A DNA stretch of 64,000 nt from Echinarachnius parma (GCA_037951105.1 JBAMJV010007664.1:47752-111751), one strand, 5' to 3'; positions 1-11,790 are shown, counted from the first letter of the stretch. Notes: a model not told the origin generated them from the letters alone. Numbers and translations are program-made.

Positions 1-169
1 TGATGTGCCTGAATCCACTGGAAGGACTTTGACTTGCACTGGCCTCTTTTCATACATCCAGGACTAGGGAGGCATTTATGAAATATGCAATTCTAGAAGC
101 AAGTTAAACCGTTTACTTCGAGATTCTAAAATCCCCATATACTTTGTACATAGCTGACTCAGTTCCCGA
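1..169. other. Window edge, no feature identified
   Basis: No supportable gene. A short open frame over the first 70 bases has no splice context to judge. Confidence 0.3.
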
Positions 170-350
170 AAGCAACGGGTTAAAAAAAAATAATAAAAAA
201 TTTTTAAAAATCACTTTTTTTGGGGGACTACTTTTCCAGCTTGCCTGCATGAAATTATTTCTTCCTCTTAAATTTGTTTTGCATTGAACCTCAGATGCGA
301 ATTTATGGGGGCTCATTTTGGCATTTGGGGGTGGGGGGGGGGGGGGTGGC
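170..350 (-). repeat. Repeat family H, copy 1
   Basis: About 170 bases read on the - strand as an AGCCCC...AAATTTG...TGCAGGCAAGCTGGAAAAGTAGCCCCC-type unit. The same unit recurs at 7055, 19140, 60870 and 61175. It ends in a G-run here (330-346). Confidence 0.65.
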
Positions 351-473
351 TAAATAGCACATTGCCCCTGTGCATTTTTCCATGGTACTAGGGATTTATG
401 AAATGTGAATTCTAGTAGCTCTTGATGTGCCAGGAGCTACAGATTCAATCCCTAGGTGTGCGACACAACATGC

Positions 474-690
474 AATCAAACCTGTCTTTATAGCAGTCAC
501 CTTTCTGTAGCAACGAACTTGCCTACAGTGACCACTAAAAATGATCCCTTGCAGAGAAAAAACAATGTTGTGGAACCTGTCTATAGCAGCCACTCTGCCT
601 ATAGCGGCCACTAAAAGTGATCCCCTGCAGAGTAAAACAATGTTATGGAGCCTGTCTATAGAGGTCACTGTACACAGGTTTGACTGCGCA
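474..690 (+). mobile_element. MITE family G, copy 1 (AATCAAACCTG ends)
   Basis: Ends CAATCAAACCTGTC and CAGGTTTGACTG are inverted. The interior repeats TATAGC(G/A)GCCACT and CAGAG(A)AAAACAATGTT. Other copies are at 13188 and 17617. Confidence 0.65.
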
Positions 691-899
691 GGTATTACGT
701 ATGATGACTATTGTAGTTTGTACTTTAAAACTTTGTACTTATACATTTAAATTGTAAGGTATTAAACAAACTATATGCATATTTAAAAATACTAGGTATT
801 GAAAATAATTTAGATACGGTCTTACTTTTTATGTGTACTGTATCCTTGCCAAAATAAGTATATTAAATTTTGTATTCTAATTGGTTCAACCTTGTAGCT

Positions 900-998
900 T
901 CAGGATTATGACCAAGGGTAATAATGAGCCTCTGAATAGGCAACTAGATAGATGGCGCTCTATAAAAGCTATATATTATTATTATTATTATAGAACTC
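900..998 (+). mobile_element. SINE/LINE 3' tail with ATT repeats
   Basis: GGCGCTCTATAAAAGCTATA followed by (TTA)n is a 3' tail type common to SINEs and L2/CR1-like LINEs. Similar tails occur near 3095, 7300 and 22000. Confidence 0.55.
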
Positions 999-999
999 T

Positions 1000-1384
1000 T
1001 TAAAGGGACTTAGTAACATTGTCCAAATCCTCAAAATAAAATTTTAATTCTAGCGGTTCCCTTATACCTTGTTGTATTCGTATTAACAATAAAATCATGG
1101 GACAGGTTTCGGTTTTTCAAATTTCCCTTTCGTTACAAAGATATGTATGATTGAAGTATTCAGATAAGAAAAACTCCGGGCGAGTTTTTCTTCCGTGTTC
1201 AAAGTGAGTGCAGTGAGTTACTGAATATCACTTTGCATTTTCGCTCATTACTTGGCCATACAATGTCCATTTGACTTGAAATTTTCACACAATACCCTGT
1301 GGACATATGAGATAACAACAATATACGTTGCATCAACCATTCATCACTTTCTGCACATGTCAACAAAGTTACTAGATCCCTTTA
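1000..1384 (-). mobile_element. MITE family A, copy 1
   Basis: 385 bp bounded by TTAAAGGGACTTAGTAAC and the inverse of TTAAAGGGATCTAGTAAC. Non-autonomous, no ORF. Seven copies lie in the window (8108, ~14440, 47059, 52721, 55628 and 59482). Confidence 0.85.
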
Positions 1385-1979
1385 ACTGTTCACAACATGG
1401 AGAGATGTGTGTGTTGTATCATGACCATGAACATGCGGCATTAATCAACAATGTCACTTTGCGTTAGAAATTGCTCCATTTGAAATTTCTCTTTGCCGCT
1501 GTTACATAATCTCATTATCGTGTTAAATGATAGGTGGTATAAAATATACATGTACTTTCGAGCCCCATGTGGCGTGAAGTCTGTCTCAATTAGCGTGTAT
1601 TGATTGGTTTTGATGGTTCTTCACACTTTTTCCACAAGTCTCTTGACTATGCAGATCATGTAAATGCGTCGGTTAATAATACGCTCGATGAAGATACATT
1701 GTACATGTACTGTATTCCAGGGTTTAATTAATTTCTGTTAAGTTTATTGATTTTAATTAAGCAGCCATTTTCTCCATTATATAGAATATCGCTACTTGCA
1801 AAAAAACAAAGCAAACAAATGGTATAGAAGAAAGAATGGCACAAATATCTACTTAGGTTACCCTAAAATGCCTGGCTTAGGGAACATAAAGCATAAAAAT
1901 GCAAATAAAATGTGGGTTTAGACTTTAAAAAAGGGTGTGCAAAGTATGAATGGATAGCTTTTTTCCATTCCAGACTATT
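1385..1979. other. Unique AT-rich sequence
   Basis: No gene, RNA or repeat structure recognised. Confidence 0.4.
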
Positions 1980-4900
1980 TGATTTCACCTAGTACCCAGG
2001 GGGCAAAGGGGGTTTAGCAGCTTTTGCCTGTTGTAAAAGGTTGGTCACCAGAAATGGCTTCTAGGACCCTCTAGGATCACAACTTAGGTGGACAACCTCG
2101 CGAACTAGCTACTGGAAGTCCACAGGATGAGTTTCAAGAAAATCACACCTATAATACACTAAATAGTGTGTTTTAGCCTTAGGGGTCATGAATACCCAGT
2201 CACACATCTTGCACAATTACACCACAATGCACTGCTGATTCCAGATTGTTTTTATAATGGAGGTCTTTCCTAAAGTCCTGCGCATCGTTTGATACCAAAT
2301 TTGAGCATATTGCATCTTTGGTTACTGCGTCACACGTCGTTACAACGTGATACATCACATACGGACGTGAAATTCGTATACAACGCGTATGTACAGTATA
2401 AAAAGACAACTAAATTCTTAAAAATGAAAAATAGGCTATATTTCGATCTTTAAACATGTAATCCAATTTCAGATATCTATTTAGAGCATTATATAATGAA
2501 ACTAAGCATGTACATTAATAAACAATCAAACACATACGCATTCAAAACAATGAAATACATAAGAATATGAGTTGTTAATGTTATAATTTGTTTAGATGTG
2601 GTTAAATTACTATAATCAAATGATACAAAATATATCCACAAAATTACATGATGCTTATCCCGTGAATGAGGGAAGGAGGGAAGGGGGTGGTCAAAGACCA
2701 GCCTTTCAGCAATGGACTCCAAACATAACTATAATCGAGGTCTAGCACCCAGTTTGGTGTGTCTGTAGTGTATCAGTAGGCTTACATGACACGTTTGAGG
2801 GCAATTTTAATTCTAGGTCTAAATGAGATATATCGTTAAAGATATATTATGTTAAAGATTGGCCCACATACATGTCTCATATGACCGTTCTACAAACACA
2901 ACCTATAGTTGGACTATCTGCTGGAAGTCCACATGAAGCGAAACTTGAAAAGCATCTACAAAAACCCCCATAAAGGCAGCCATCTGAAACGTATGCTCCC
3001 TCTATGCTGCATCTCCATTCATCCATGCCACACCATACATCTGGTCAGAATCGTGTCATCAGGGATAAAGAGACATGCAATTTTGCTTACCTATGTGTTA
3101 TGCGCTATATAGAAATATTTAATTATTATTATTGAAGAGGTTGTAGTCAAAGTCAATGACAACCAAACTGTAAAAGGACAGTGGTTGTTCTATTGCTGGA
3201 AGAGTTTCCTTTCTGTACTGATATCATACATCTTTGTTGAACGTACAGTTAGGCCAGCCTGAACTCTGCTGAACAGGAACAGAGGTGTGCCCTATACAAA
3301 ATGAACCAAACTCTATGAAGTCAGTGGGAAACGTGCAGCTCCTGATCCACATGAGTTGTTCACTATATCAAGCTACCAAAACACACATTTTGAGCTTACC
3401 CTGTGAAAGGTGGTGAGATTATGGACAGCTTGAACCTTAGCTTGGTCAAAGCCATCTGCACATTGGTGGTAGATAGAAAGAAAAGAGTATTGTTCTCACA
3501 GTGGGGTCTGCTATGGAGGTTCCTATCGGCTTGGATCTACACAACAGGCATGATCGATGAAGAGGCTGTTACAAGGGTCTTACTTTATACATTCTACAAC
3601 AGAATTCACAGAGTCGACAGAGTAGTTATTCATGCCAATGACACGGATGTCACAAGCAAGTCTCACTGATCTCTCACAGCTGTAGGTGAGGACAGCCCAG
3701 AATCGGCACATATCGACACTGCTGGTAAAACAAACCTGCCAATGCTTTAACATATGACATTATTCCCTGAACACAAGAACTTGCAATGGATGTGTACATC
3801 ACCAAGCAGACCAGTAAAAGGATTCCGATTTGGGAAATTTGATAGCTTAACAGTTTTTGAACAACGAGTCAACTCTCTTGAAGCTACTGCCTCCTAGTGA
3901 GGACGCTTTTCTCCTTTGTCTCAAACGAGCTTCTCACGTCATCGTTGATAAGAATGCGCACATTCCCAAGACAAACATTCCATCATGTATAGAGTTCGGA
4001 TAGTCCCTCAGTGATGGAAGTTCTAGTGTCAACTACACAGCAAGCCTGGGCAAGACAATAATCATGTTGATGGGTGCCATAATAACTGTTCCTATACATG
4101 AAGAAAGCGGTTCCATACTTTGGAATTGCTTAAAATGTTTCACCTTTATGAAAGGACCACTGCTGTTCTTTCTGTTATCCGAAGGCAACTCAGAAAAATT
4201 TGGTTTGGTACTAAGAGGAAACCAGTCTTCCTACCACTTCACATATTGCCGGGTTCCTTGAACAGAGTAGGTGAAATATATCACTGAACCCATGCTTGTT
4301 CATGAAGTCATACATGTCAAGCTGTCTACCAGAAGCAAAAATCATAGTCATGCGCAGAACTTCATCGCTCTTGCCTGCATTGCGGCTGTTTTCCTCTTTT
4401 CTTCTTGAGATTTGTCTTGTTAGGGTGTACAAGGTGTTGAGCGTCATAAGTCTTGTTTTCCAGTGCTGCCATGACCTTGTCTACAGCTCTTTATCCACGG
4501 TGACACGTGGTTTGGTGTAGACGTGTTTTTTTTCAGTTTACGCTTGACGTGGACTTTCAGCAGATAGTCAACAAGGTTTTGCACACAGTTTGTGATCCTA
4601 TCTAGAAGGCCCTATACGCCAATTCTATAGGTCAATCCTTAACAACAGTACCCCCTTCCAAGCTTCATAATGTACCTCCTTTTTAATATCTAGTAAGAGA
4701 CTCTGCTTTAAACTTGTCATGTAAGCCTTCACTCACACTTCGTCCATTCAGGGTGAGTATAGTCCTCGCTTATAATTATTGTTGGAGTCCACTGATGGTC
4801 TTGTGACCCCCTCCACCCCCCCCCCCCCCCACATAAATACACAGACACAGACACACACACACTCACACACACACCTCTGTATCTGATTCAAATGATGAAA

Positions 4901-5565
4901 AGTTATGATGTTTCAGATGGATTTTGTATCATTTTATCGCAATCTAAACAAATTAATACATTTACAACTCATATTCTTATGTATTTGTTTGTTTTTTATT
5001 GGCTTTGTTTTGTATTGAATTATTAATTTACATAATTGGTGTCTTTGTATGATGCTCTTTATAGGTATTTAAAATGGAATTAAGTATTTAAAGATTAAGA
5101 TATAGCCTATTATTAACTCTTTAAAAAGTTATTTGCATTTCATACATAAGCGCTTTATTCGAAATTTCACGTCCATGTGTGACGCATCACGATGTAACGA
5201 CGTGTGACACAGTAACCAAAAATTCAATATGCTCACATTTGATATCAAACGATGCGCAGGACTTTAGGGAAGACCTTCATGAAAAAAAATCTGGAATAAG
5301 CTGTGCATTGTGGTGTAAATGTGCAAGATGTGTGACTGGGTATTCATGACCCCTAAGGCTAAAACACACTATTTAGTGCATTAGGTGTGGTTTTCTTGAA
5401 ACTCATTCTGTGGACTTCCAGTAGCTAGTTCGCGAGGTTGTCCACCTAGGTTGTGATCCTAGAAGGTCGTAGAAGTCATTTCTGGTGGCCAACCTTTTAC
5501 AACAGGCAAAAGCTGAAAACCTAAAAAAATGGGTGTTTGCCCCCTGGGTATAGGTAAATCCTGCT
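1980..5565 (+). mobile_element. Long-TIR DNA transposon K, decayed
   Basis: 1980-2755 and 4745-5565 are inverted copies of one ~0.8 kb sequence. Both contain TGGACTTCCAGTAGCTAG, ACACACTATTTAGTG, CGATGCGCAGGACTTTAGG and TATACCCAGGG-like ends. They enclose 2 kb with remnants of one coding region. The arms have diverged by indels, so the insertion is old. A 19-base poly-C run and a CA repeat sit beside the right arm at 4810-4870. Confidence 0.85.
3403..4003 (+). pseudogene. Decayed ORF of transposon K
   Basis: 3403-3669 reads through EEAVTRVLLYTFYN and VDRVVIHANDTDV, and 3878-4005 (another frame) reads LLPPSEDAFLLCLKRASHVI and ends at a stop. By recall both match successive parts of a widespread, functionally uncharacterised family of transposon-borne proteins in cnidarians and echinoderms with EADTR, SPDTDV and LPPxxDA..LHxxRA motifs. 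Frameshifts and stops separate the pieces, and no intact product is possible. Confidence 0.6.
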
Positions 5566-6469
5566 GACATGCATTAATTAGTAAAGTGATCCACAAACTT
5601 GATTTAATTAATTTTTTTCCTGAAAGTGGTATTTGAGATTTCAATCATATGCCAATATGATTGTTAAGTTCCTCATAGTTTCATTGAAAAAGAACAATGT
5701 GAAAGAACCTCGTGAAAAAGGGGGAAATTGATGTCAGATTTTATCACCTATTGCTCATTGATTATGACTGACTACAATGGAAAAGCATTCCAGAATGCTT
5801 TTCAATTCAATCATAAATATTTCCATAATAAGGGAAATAAATTTGAAAAAATCATCATCGTTTTGTTTCATCACACAACTTCCTGGTAATGACGGGGAAA
5901 GAGGAGTCTGGAAGGTCCAAATTATTGTCAGTTGAATTTGACAAAGTTCATGGATCGATTAAAGTTACATTTTATTCGATGTGGGAAGTACTTATGAAGC
6001 GAATGCTGAATTATACACTTTATAGCCTTACGTGTTATTTTGTTACTAGTCCTGGGCTCGGTAGCATAAAGCTTTGTTTGATTAATTAATTAATCATACA
6101 ATTAATCATAAAACTACGTTACAGGGCCCTGGACAGATTTATCAATGTGCCAAAAGCCAACATTGATCTTCTTGTACAATGAACATGTATGTACACTCTT
6201 GTACTTCTCTGGTATACTTGTACCTGACGATTGACAGTCAACCTGTTTTAAACGTTGAGCCCCTGCTACCACCCCGATCTCCCTCTTTACAATGACTCAT
6301 GTACCTGCATTCTTTAGTTCTTTTTTCAGAAGTACAGATTTGAGAATAACAATCCTTTCCAGAACTACCACCGTCCTTTTAAGACTGCCCAAGAAAGAAT
6401 AACAACAGTCCTTCTCGGGACCCCCCACCCCTCCCTTATTACATGGTGCAACTGCAAGCCTACACTAGC
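5566..6469. other. Unique sequence, no gene
   Basis: AT-rich. A short inverted pair (AAAAGCATTCC/GGAATGCTTTT at about 5780) is the only structure seen. Confidence 0.4.
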
Positions 6470-6700
6470 ACTTGCCTACTTGTCCGGGGCAAGTAAAAAT
6501 TGGTGTCATTGGGCAAGAAAAATGTCATAAATTATGTAGTTTGCTTGCCCGTTCTGGCAACTAAATAAATGTTCAGCTACGAGATAACAATTTAGTTTTA
6601 TTTGTGTGAATCTCTTCTAGAAGTAAGAGGGCCAGTAAATGTTATATTGGGGCAAGTAAAATTCAAAATTTATGATTTTACTTCCCTGATTGGGCTAGTA
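6470..6700 (+). repeat. GGGCAAGTAAAA-type dispersed repeat
   Basis: Repeats GGGCAAGTAAAA (6487, 6651) and related TTGCCC pieces. Loosely related to the GGCCAGTAAAAT repeats at 15190, 22862, 49911 and 52640. Confidence 0.45.
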
Positions 6701-7054
6701 CAGAAAACAAAGTTAGTGTGGAGGCTTGCGTACCGTATTCTGTGCATGATGGTCCATATGCACGTGAGTGGCTCTCCAAAATCCCAGATATCGACAAGCG
6801 ATATATATATGTCACCCCCACAGGAAGCAATTACTCTTAGTACTAACTATCTTGTATCGTCCACAAGGTTATCCAAGGGTAGGGTTAGGGTATCTCTTGT
6901 GGTCAATTATACGATGAAAGATGTATCACGCGTCAACAAAGCGTGTCATTGAATCTTTGGGAGTGTTTTTTTAAGTCAGTCCCTGATTTTTGTTTGTTCT
7001 CTTGCTCATCATAATTGGTTATTTACATGTATGTTCTCCCTTTTTTCAGTGAAA

Positions 7055-7345
7055 AAAATACACGGGAGGTCGGGCGAATTTGCCCCTGAAATGCCAAAAA
7101 GAGCCCCCGAAAATCATAAAAGAGCCCCCCTAAATTTGCATAGAGTTCAATGCAAAACAAATTTGAGAGTGTTATTTCATGCAGGCAAGCTTGATAAGTA
7201 GCCCCCGAAAAATAAATATGAATTTTTCCCTGCCTCTTTTCATCATTGTTTTGTTTTGTTTAGATAGTTATTTAAGCGCAGTAGAGTATATATTTATAGT
7301 AGCTGCGCTATATAAATGTTCATATTATTATTATTATTATTGAAT
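7055..7345 (+). repeat. Repeat family H copy 2 followed by SINE-type tail
   Basis: 7055-7225 carries CCCTGAAATGCCAAAAAGAG, TTTGCATAGAGTTCAATGC and GCAGGCAAGCTTGA. 7270-7345 is a GCGCTATATAAATG tail with (ATT)n. Confidence 0.65.
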
Positions 7346-8074
7346 TGAATGTTGTTACACATTATCAACAGATAGACATACTGCATATCATATCATCAAT
7401 ATTTCTCTTTTTAAAATTGTTTTGATATTCCATCTCTTCATTTTTTTCTGCAGTCTCTAAACTACCCTCTTAATCATCTTACATTATGCTCCTACTTTTC
7501 TCTTTGCGATGCATTCTCATCATGCTATAATTCATATTGAAGTCCCTAAGTTGTCTCTCTCTCTTTTTTATTTCACCATCATTTTCTCCAACTTTATTTT
7601 ATTTTTTTTCAAATGTTGTTCCTTTCTTTTATCGTCCCGGTAACTTTATTCCCTAAGTGATACTTATCTTCCTATTTTATAAAGTTCTCTTTTTTTTTCT
7701 TCTTCTTCTTACCCATGTTCGATTTCTTCTTCATATCTTTTCCAACCCTCAAACATGTATTATCTATTAACTGTTGTCTATTTTCTCGCATTTTCCTTGT
7801 TAATATGCTTTTGATGTCTCGTTAGTTCACTATAATTTGTCTCTATTCTGGTGCGTGAGAGACCAATAACCGTCTAATGACCCTCCAATAACAATTGCTA
7901 CGTGCTATTAAACCAAAGGCTTTTATCACCAGTAAGATTGAGACATGTTGTTTTCTTCGAACAAAAATTATCCTCGCTAACGTTTTGTTCCTTGTGAGAA
8001 TTAATTTCTCAATTAATTGAAGACCCAATGATTAAAGGCTTTTCTACCTTGGCTGTGAACAGTGTTTTTGCATA
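7346..8074. other. T-rich unique sequence, no gene
   Basis: Pyrimidine-rich on the + strand (many TCTTCT runs, 7430-7800). No ORF or RNA gene recognised. Confidence 0.4.
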
Positions 8075-8110
8075 TTAAAGATATACTTGAGTACTGGTCG
8101 AGGTTTGTTA
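8075..8110 (+). mobile_element. Isolated 5' end of element B
   Basis: Holds TTAAAGATATACTTGAGTAC and TGGTCGAGGTTTG, the first ~33 bases of element B, placed just before MITE A2. The same bases begin the full element B right after A2. Confidence 0.8.
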
Positions 8111-8499
8111 AAGGGATCTAGTAACTTTGTTGACATACATGCAAAAAGTGATGAATGGTTGATGCAATGTATATTGTTGTTAGCTCATATGTCCACAGGG
8201 TATTGTGTGACAATTTCAAGTCAAATGGACATTGCATGGCCAAGTAATGAGCGAAAATGCAAAGTGATATTCACTAAATCACTGCACTCACTTTGTACAC
8301 GGTTTCAAAACTCCACCCGAGTTTTTCTTATCTGAATACTTTGATCATACATATCTTTTTAATGAAAGGGAAATTGGAAAAACCGAAAACCTGTCCCGTG
8401 ATTTTATTGTTAATTATACGAATACAACAAGGTATGAGGGAACCGCTAGAATTAAAATTTTATTTTGAGGATTTGGACAATGTTACTAAGTCCCTTTAA
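8108..8499 (+). mobile_element. MITE family A, copy 2
   Basis: TTAAAGGGATCTAGTAAC to GTTACTAAGTCCCTTTAA, 392 bp, sandwiched between two copies of the start of element B. Confidence 0.85.
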
Positions 8500-9038
8500 A
8501 GATATACTTGAGTACTGGTCAAGGTTTGTTAATTTGAAAAAAACATGCTGTACATCCTTAAAGATGAATTGATATTGTTGGAATATCAAATGAAACCGTT
8601 ATAATATAGTTACTTGATTCAGTCTAAATATTTGTCAAAATTGAAAATAATCGCGAGCAAATGAACATTTCTTGGCAGTGAAAAATATCTTGCATTCACC
8701 CCATACTTGCCCGGACGATCGCAGGCACATTATCGCTCATGCGCAATGTTAGCTGCTTTTAGGAGTACGGTGCACTGTACCATGTGTTATTCAATTGCAA
8801 TGCGTTTCAATCTGTGTGTGATAGATATCAGAGCTCGGAGTAAGATCGTCAGCTATCCTGGCGACGGAAGGACAAAAACATTTTGAAATCAAATTTCACA
8901 AGTATGCGAGCACTTGGAGCGGAATCATTCATATTTGGAAGTCTTTTAAAAATGTACTTCCAAATGGATTACAAACCAAACCAAAACCTCACAACAAAAT
9001 TTTTTTTAGAAAGAACCAATACTCAAGTATATCTTTAA
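8496..9038 (+). mobile_element. Element B, ~540 bp MITE
   Basis: Ends TTAAAGATATACTTGAGTA and TACTCAAGTATATCTTTAA are a perfect inverted pair, bounded by TTAA. No ORF. Confidence 0.85.
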
Positions 9039-9169
9039 GTAATAGTAATGATATTAATAATAGTATTTGTATAGCCCGCTACAAGCTAGCACTACATGTG
9101 AATGAGTTGAATTGCGCACTTACATTTTCTACAAAACAGCAGTTAAATTTAGCCCTGTCCACTTCTATG

Positions 9170-9540
9170 CAACCAAAAAAATACTTTTTTTTTCACGAGG
9201 GCGATTTTGAAAATTTTGAGGGAGTAAAACGCCCTCGTGAAATTATTCACGAGGTCTATTTTGGGGCTCACGGGGCTCTTTTTTGTTTTACATCGTTTTC
9301 ACTGCTCAAGGGTCTAATAAATGATTATCATGATGTGATCTATCCGATTATGCCATGTTTGGTACGTTTCTGGCGCTTTCCGATCATGCAAAAAGATGTT
9401 AAAAAAAATATTTTAAAAAACTTTTATTTTTTTTTTTTTTTTTCTGCCCCCTGTGCCGTGGCTCACGGGGGCGATTTCAAAGGTATCGGGGGCGAATCGC
9501 CCGTCGCCCCCGTGTATTTTTTTGGTTGCTTCTATGTGTA
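9170..9540 (+). repeat. Repeat family I, copy 1
   Basis: Shares CGTTTTCACTGCTCAAGGGT, GATTATCATGATGTGATCTA, CGTTTCTGGCGCTTTCCGAT and GGGGGCGAATCGCCC with 19905-20130. The ends are CACGGGGGC(GA)-type. A related fragment is at 57570-57650. Confidence 0.7.
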
Positions 9541-9639
9541 TACACTTTTCCATTTATGAACAAACCTGTTATACATGTAACATCACCACATTACTGTCCA
9601 CATAGTCGTGGCCTAATGTGTCAGATGAAACCTGTAAAT

Positions 9640-9860
9640 GGGTATGGTGTGTCACGATGGGATGGACACTTTACTTTAAGTCTATAGGTCTTGTGTTCAA
9701 ACCCGGTCAATGTCCCATCATTAATATCCCTTAGCAAGACATTTAATCCATATTGCTGCTCTCTACCCAGGAGTATTATAAGGTACCTGGTCGGATGTTA
9801 ATTGGCCTGGACGCTATCATGTGGCTGCTCTTGGCTGGTATGTTCCCCGGGGAGTTGAGA
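9640..9860 (+). mobile_element. tRNA-derived SINE
   Basis: B-box-like TGTTCAAACCCGGTC at about 9692, then AGCAAGACATTTAATCC, TTGCTGCTCTCTACCCAG and GGTACCTGGTCGGATG, the order seen in invertebrate tRNA-derived SINEs. The 5' A-box is not clear. Confidence 0.65.
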
Positions 9861-10004
9861 TGGTGCACAAGATAATTGTGTAGGTTTGAACTGTACCAGT
9901 AACGACTAGGGTAATGATCAGAGTGCATAAGGATACATACATTCGCAATGTGTTATTTTTATTATTGTTATAAAAAGCAAAGATTATCTTCTTTTTTCCT
10001 CCAG

Positions 10005-10133
10005 ATAATGGACATGACATTCAGATGGAATTACTGTCTCACAAAGAGGGGGTCATGGCGGAACCCTTCACGCTTCAGTGCCTCGACAACACAGAGCAGA
10101 AGGTGACGGTCATCGTACGAGCAAGAATACTAG
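10005..10133 (+). CDS. ADISSP: Internal exon of ADISSP (C20orf27, DUF4517) homologue
   Basis: The exon lies between a good acceptor (CTTTTTTCCTCCAG) and the donor CTAG|GTAAGA. It carries 43 codons, is entered after one base of a codon and is left after one base (phase 1 at both ends). The peptide runs NGHDIQMELLSHKEGV... and ends VTVIVRARILG. By recall it matches the C-terminal third of vertebrate C20orf27/ADISSP, around its SAHKEGVLKEE and VRVTVQARVM segments. That protein was renamed adipose-secreted signaling protein in mammals; its role in an invertebrate is unknown. Earlier exons (the conserved HVHFDEKLHDS region) were not found in 1-10,004 and probably lie upstream of the window. Family assignment is confident; function here is not shown by the sequence. 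Confidence 0.85.
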
Positions 10134-10460
10134 GTAAGACCACTGATCTACAAACAAAGATCTGGATGGATTAAGCCCCAAGTGTTGGATATGACTGTCT
10201 GGGTAATAAAGCCACTGATTTACAAACAAAAGCTGGATGGGTAATCTTTATATGAGCAAGAATACTAGGTAAAACCACTGATCTACAAACAAGATCTGGA
10301 TGGATTAAGCCCCAAGTGTTGGATATGACTGTCTGGGTAATAAATCCACTGATTTACAAACAAAAGCTGGATGGGTAATCTTTATATGAGCAAGAATACT
10401 AGGTAAAACCACTGATCTACAAACAAGATCTGGATGGATTAAGCCCCAAGTGTTGGATGT
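10115..10460 (+). repeat. Tandem repeat copying the ADISSP exon end and donor (~134 bp x 2.5)
   Basis: The unit starts inside the coding exon (GAGCAAGAATACTAG), includes the donor and about 115 bases of intron, and is repeated at about 10253 and 10387. Donor-like CTAG|GTAAAA therefore recurs at 10269 and 10403 after the genuine GTAAGA at 10134. Units are nearly identical, so the expansion is recent. Confidence 0.85.
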
Positions 10461-10479
10461 GACTGTATGGGTTCTCCTC

Positions 10480-11790
10480 GATATTCAAATCAATCCTCCA
10501 ACTCACACCATGTTTCTCTTTCTGAAAGTTTCCCCACTATCTCTTCACACGCTTGGGTCCTTTATATGACTGCAGCATTGTTGAATATATTGCCCTCTGT
10601 CCCAGCCTCCTTTATATGAACATCAATCTTCTAACTCACACTTTTTTCCGCTTTCCAATCATTTCCCACTACTATCCTTTTGAATGTTGTGTCGCAGTGT
10701 TAACTATATATCCCACCTCCTTACCTCCCCCGCCTTCTCGATATAAAAATCACTCACTTTTTTCCACTTTCCAAGTATTCCCCCCCCCCCCCCCAACTAA
10801 CCTCTTGATGAGCCTAGGTCAGTTTGTCTGTTACAATGTTACATAAACCTCCCACCCCGCCCCCGCCTCCTTGATATATGAAAAATCAATCTTCTAAAGT
10901 CTCACACTTTTTCCCACTTTACAGTCCTTTTCTCCCACTATCCTCTTGAAAAGGACTATTTGGGTCATGTTTGATTGTCGCAGTGTTATCACGTTTTTCC
11001 ACTTTCCAACCATTTCCCCTCCACTATCCCCTTGATGAGCCTATGTCATTTTACCCCACCACGATGTTGAATAACCCCTCTTCCCCTGACCTCGTTCCTC
11101 CCCCCCCCCCCCGACCCCCGCCTCCTTGATATATGAAACTCAATATTCTAACCTATACGTTTTTCAACTCTCCAAGTGTCCCCCCCCCCCAACTAACCTC
11201 TTGATGAGCTTTGGTCATTTTGACAGCCACATGTTTTTCCACCCTCCGAGGGTGTTTCCCTCGCTATCCTCTTGAGCCTCGGTCATTTTGACCCCCCCCC
11301 CCCCCCCCACCCCGCCTCCTTTATATGAAACTCAATCTCCTAACCCACATGTTTTTCCACCCTCCCAAGTGTTCCCCCGCTATCCTCTTGAGCCTAGGTC
11401 ATTTTGACTGTCACATTGTTAAATACCGAGCCCCCGCCCTCCCTCCTTGATTTGAAAATCAATCTTCTAACTCACATTCTTTCCACTTTCCAAGCATTTT
11501 CCCCCCACTTTACTTTCGGGAAGCTTTGTCATTTTGACTGTCACATTGTTAAATATATGAAAAATCGATCTTCAAACTCTCACTTATTTCCAATTTCATT
11601 TCCAACCCCACTTTCCTCGCGACAAGTTAATTCATTTGGACCTTCACAAGGTTGAATAAAATCAATGCCCCCGCCTCTGTGATATATATAAAAAAATGAA
11701 AAAGAAAAGAAAGATAAATCTTCTAACCCACACTTTTTTTCCACTTTCCAAGCGTTTTTCTCACTTTCCTCTTGACACACTCAAGTATGT
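10480..11790 (+). repeat. Degenerate tandem array in ADISSP intron, with C-runs
   Basis: About ten diverged units of roughly 120-150 bases. Each carries a TATATGAAAATCAATCTTCT-like piece, ACTCACAC, TTTTTCCACTTTCCAAG, a C-rich block and CTCTTGATGAGCCTAGGTCA. Several units hold runs of ten or more C (near 10780, 11100, 11180 and 11290). The pyrimidine-rich TTTTTCCACTTTCCAAG in each unit resembles a splice acceptor. No coding potential seen. Confidence 0.8.

Noticed and set aside
4800-4870. CRISPR-like or regulatory repeat
   Set aside because: It is a poly-C run followed by a CA microsatellite, ordinary low-complexity DNA.
9098-9559. 153-codon open frame
   Set aside because: Covers repeat family I; the same peptide segment appears at 19916 because the repeat does.
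1-10004. Upstream exons of ADISSP
   Set aside because: No stretch matching the conserved N-terminal part (HVHFDEKLHD-like) was found, so none is annotated.
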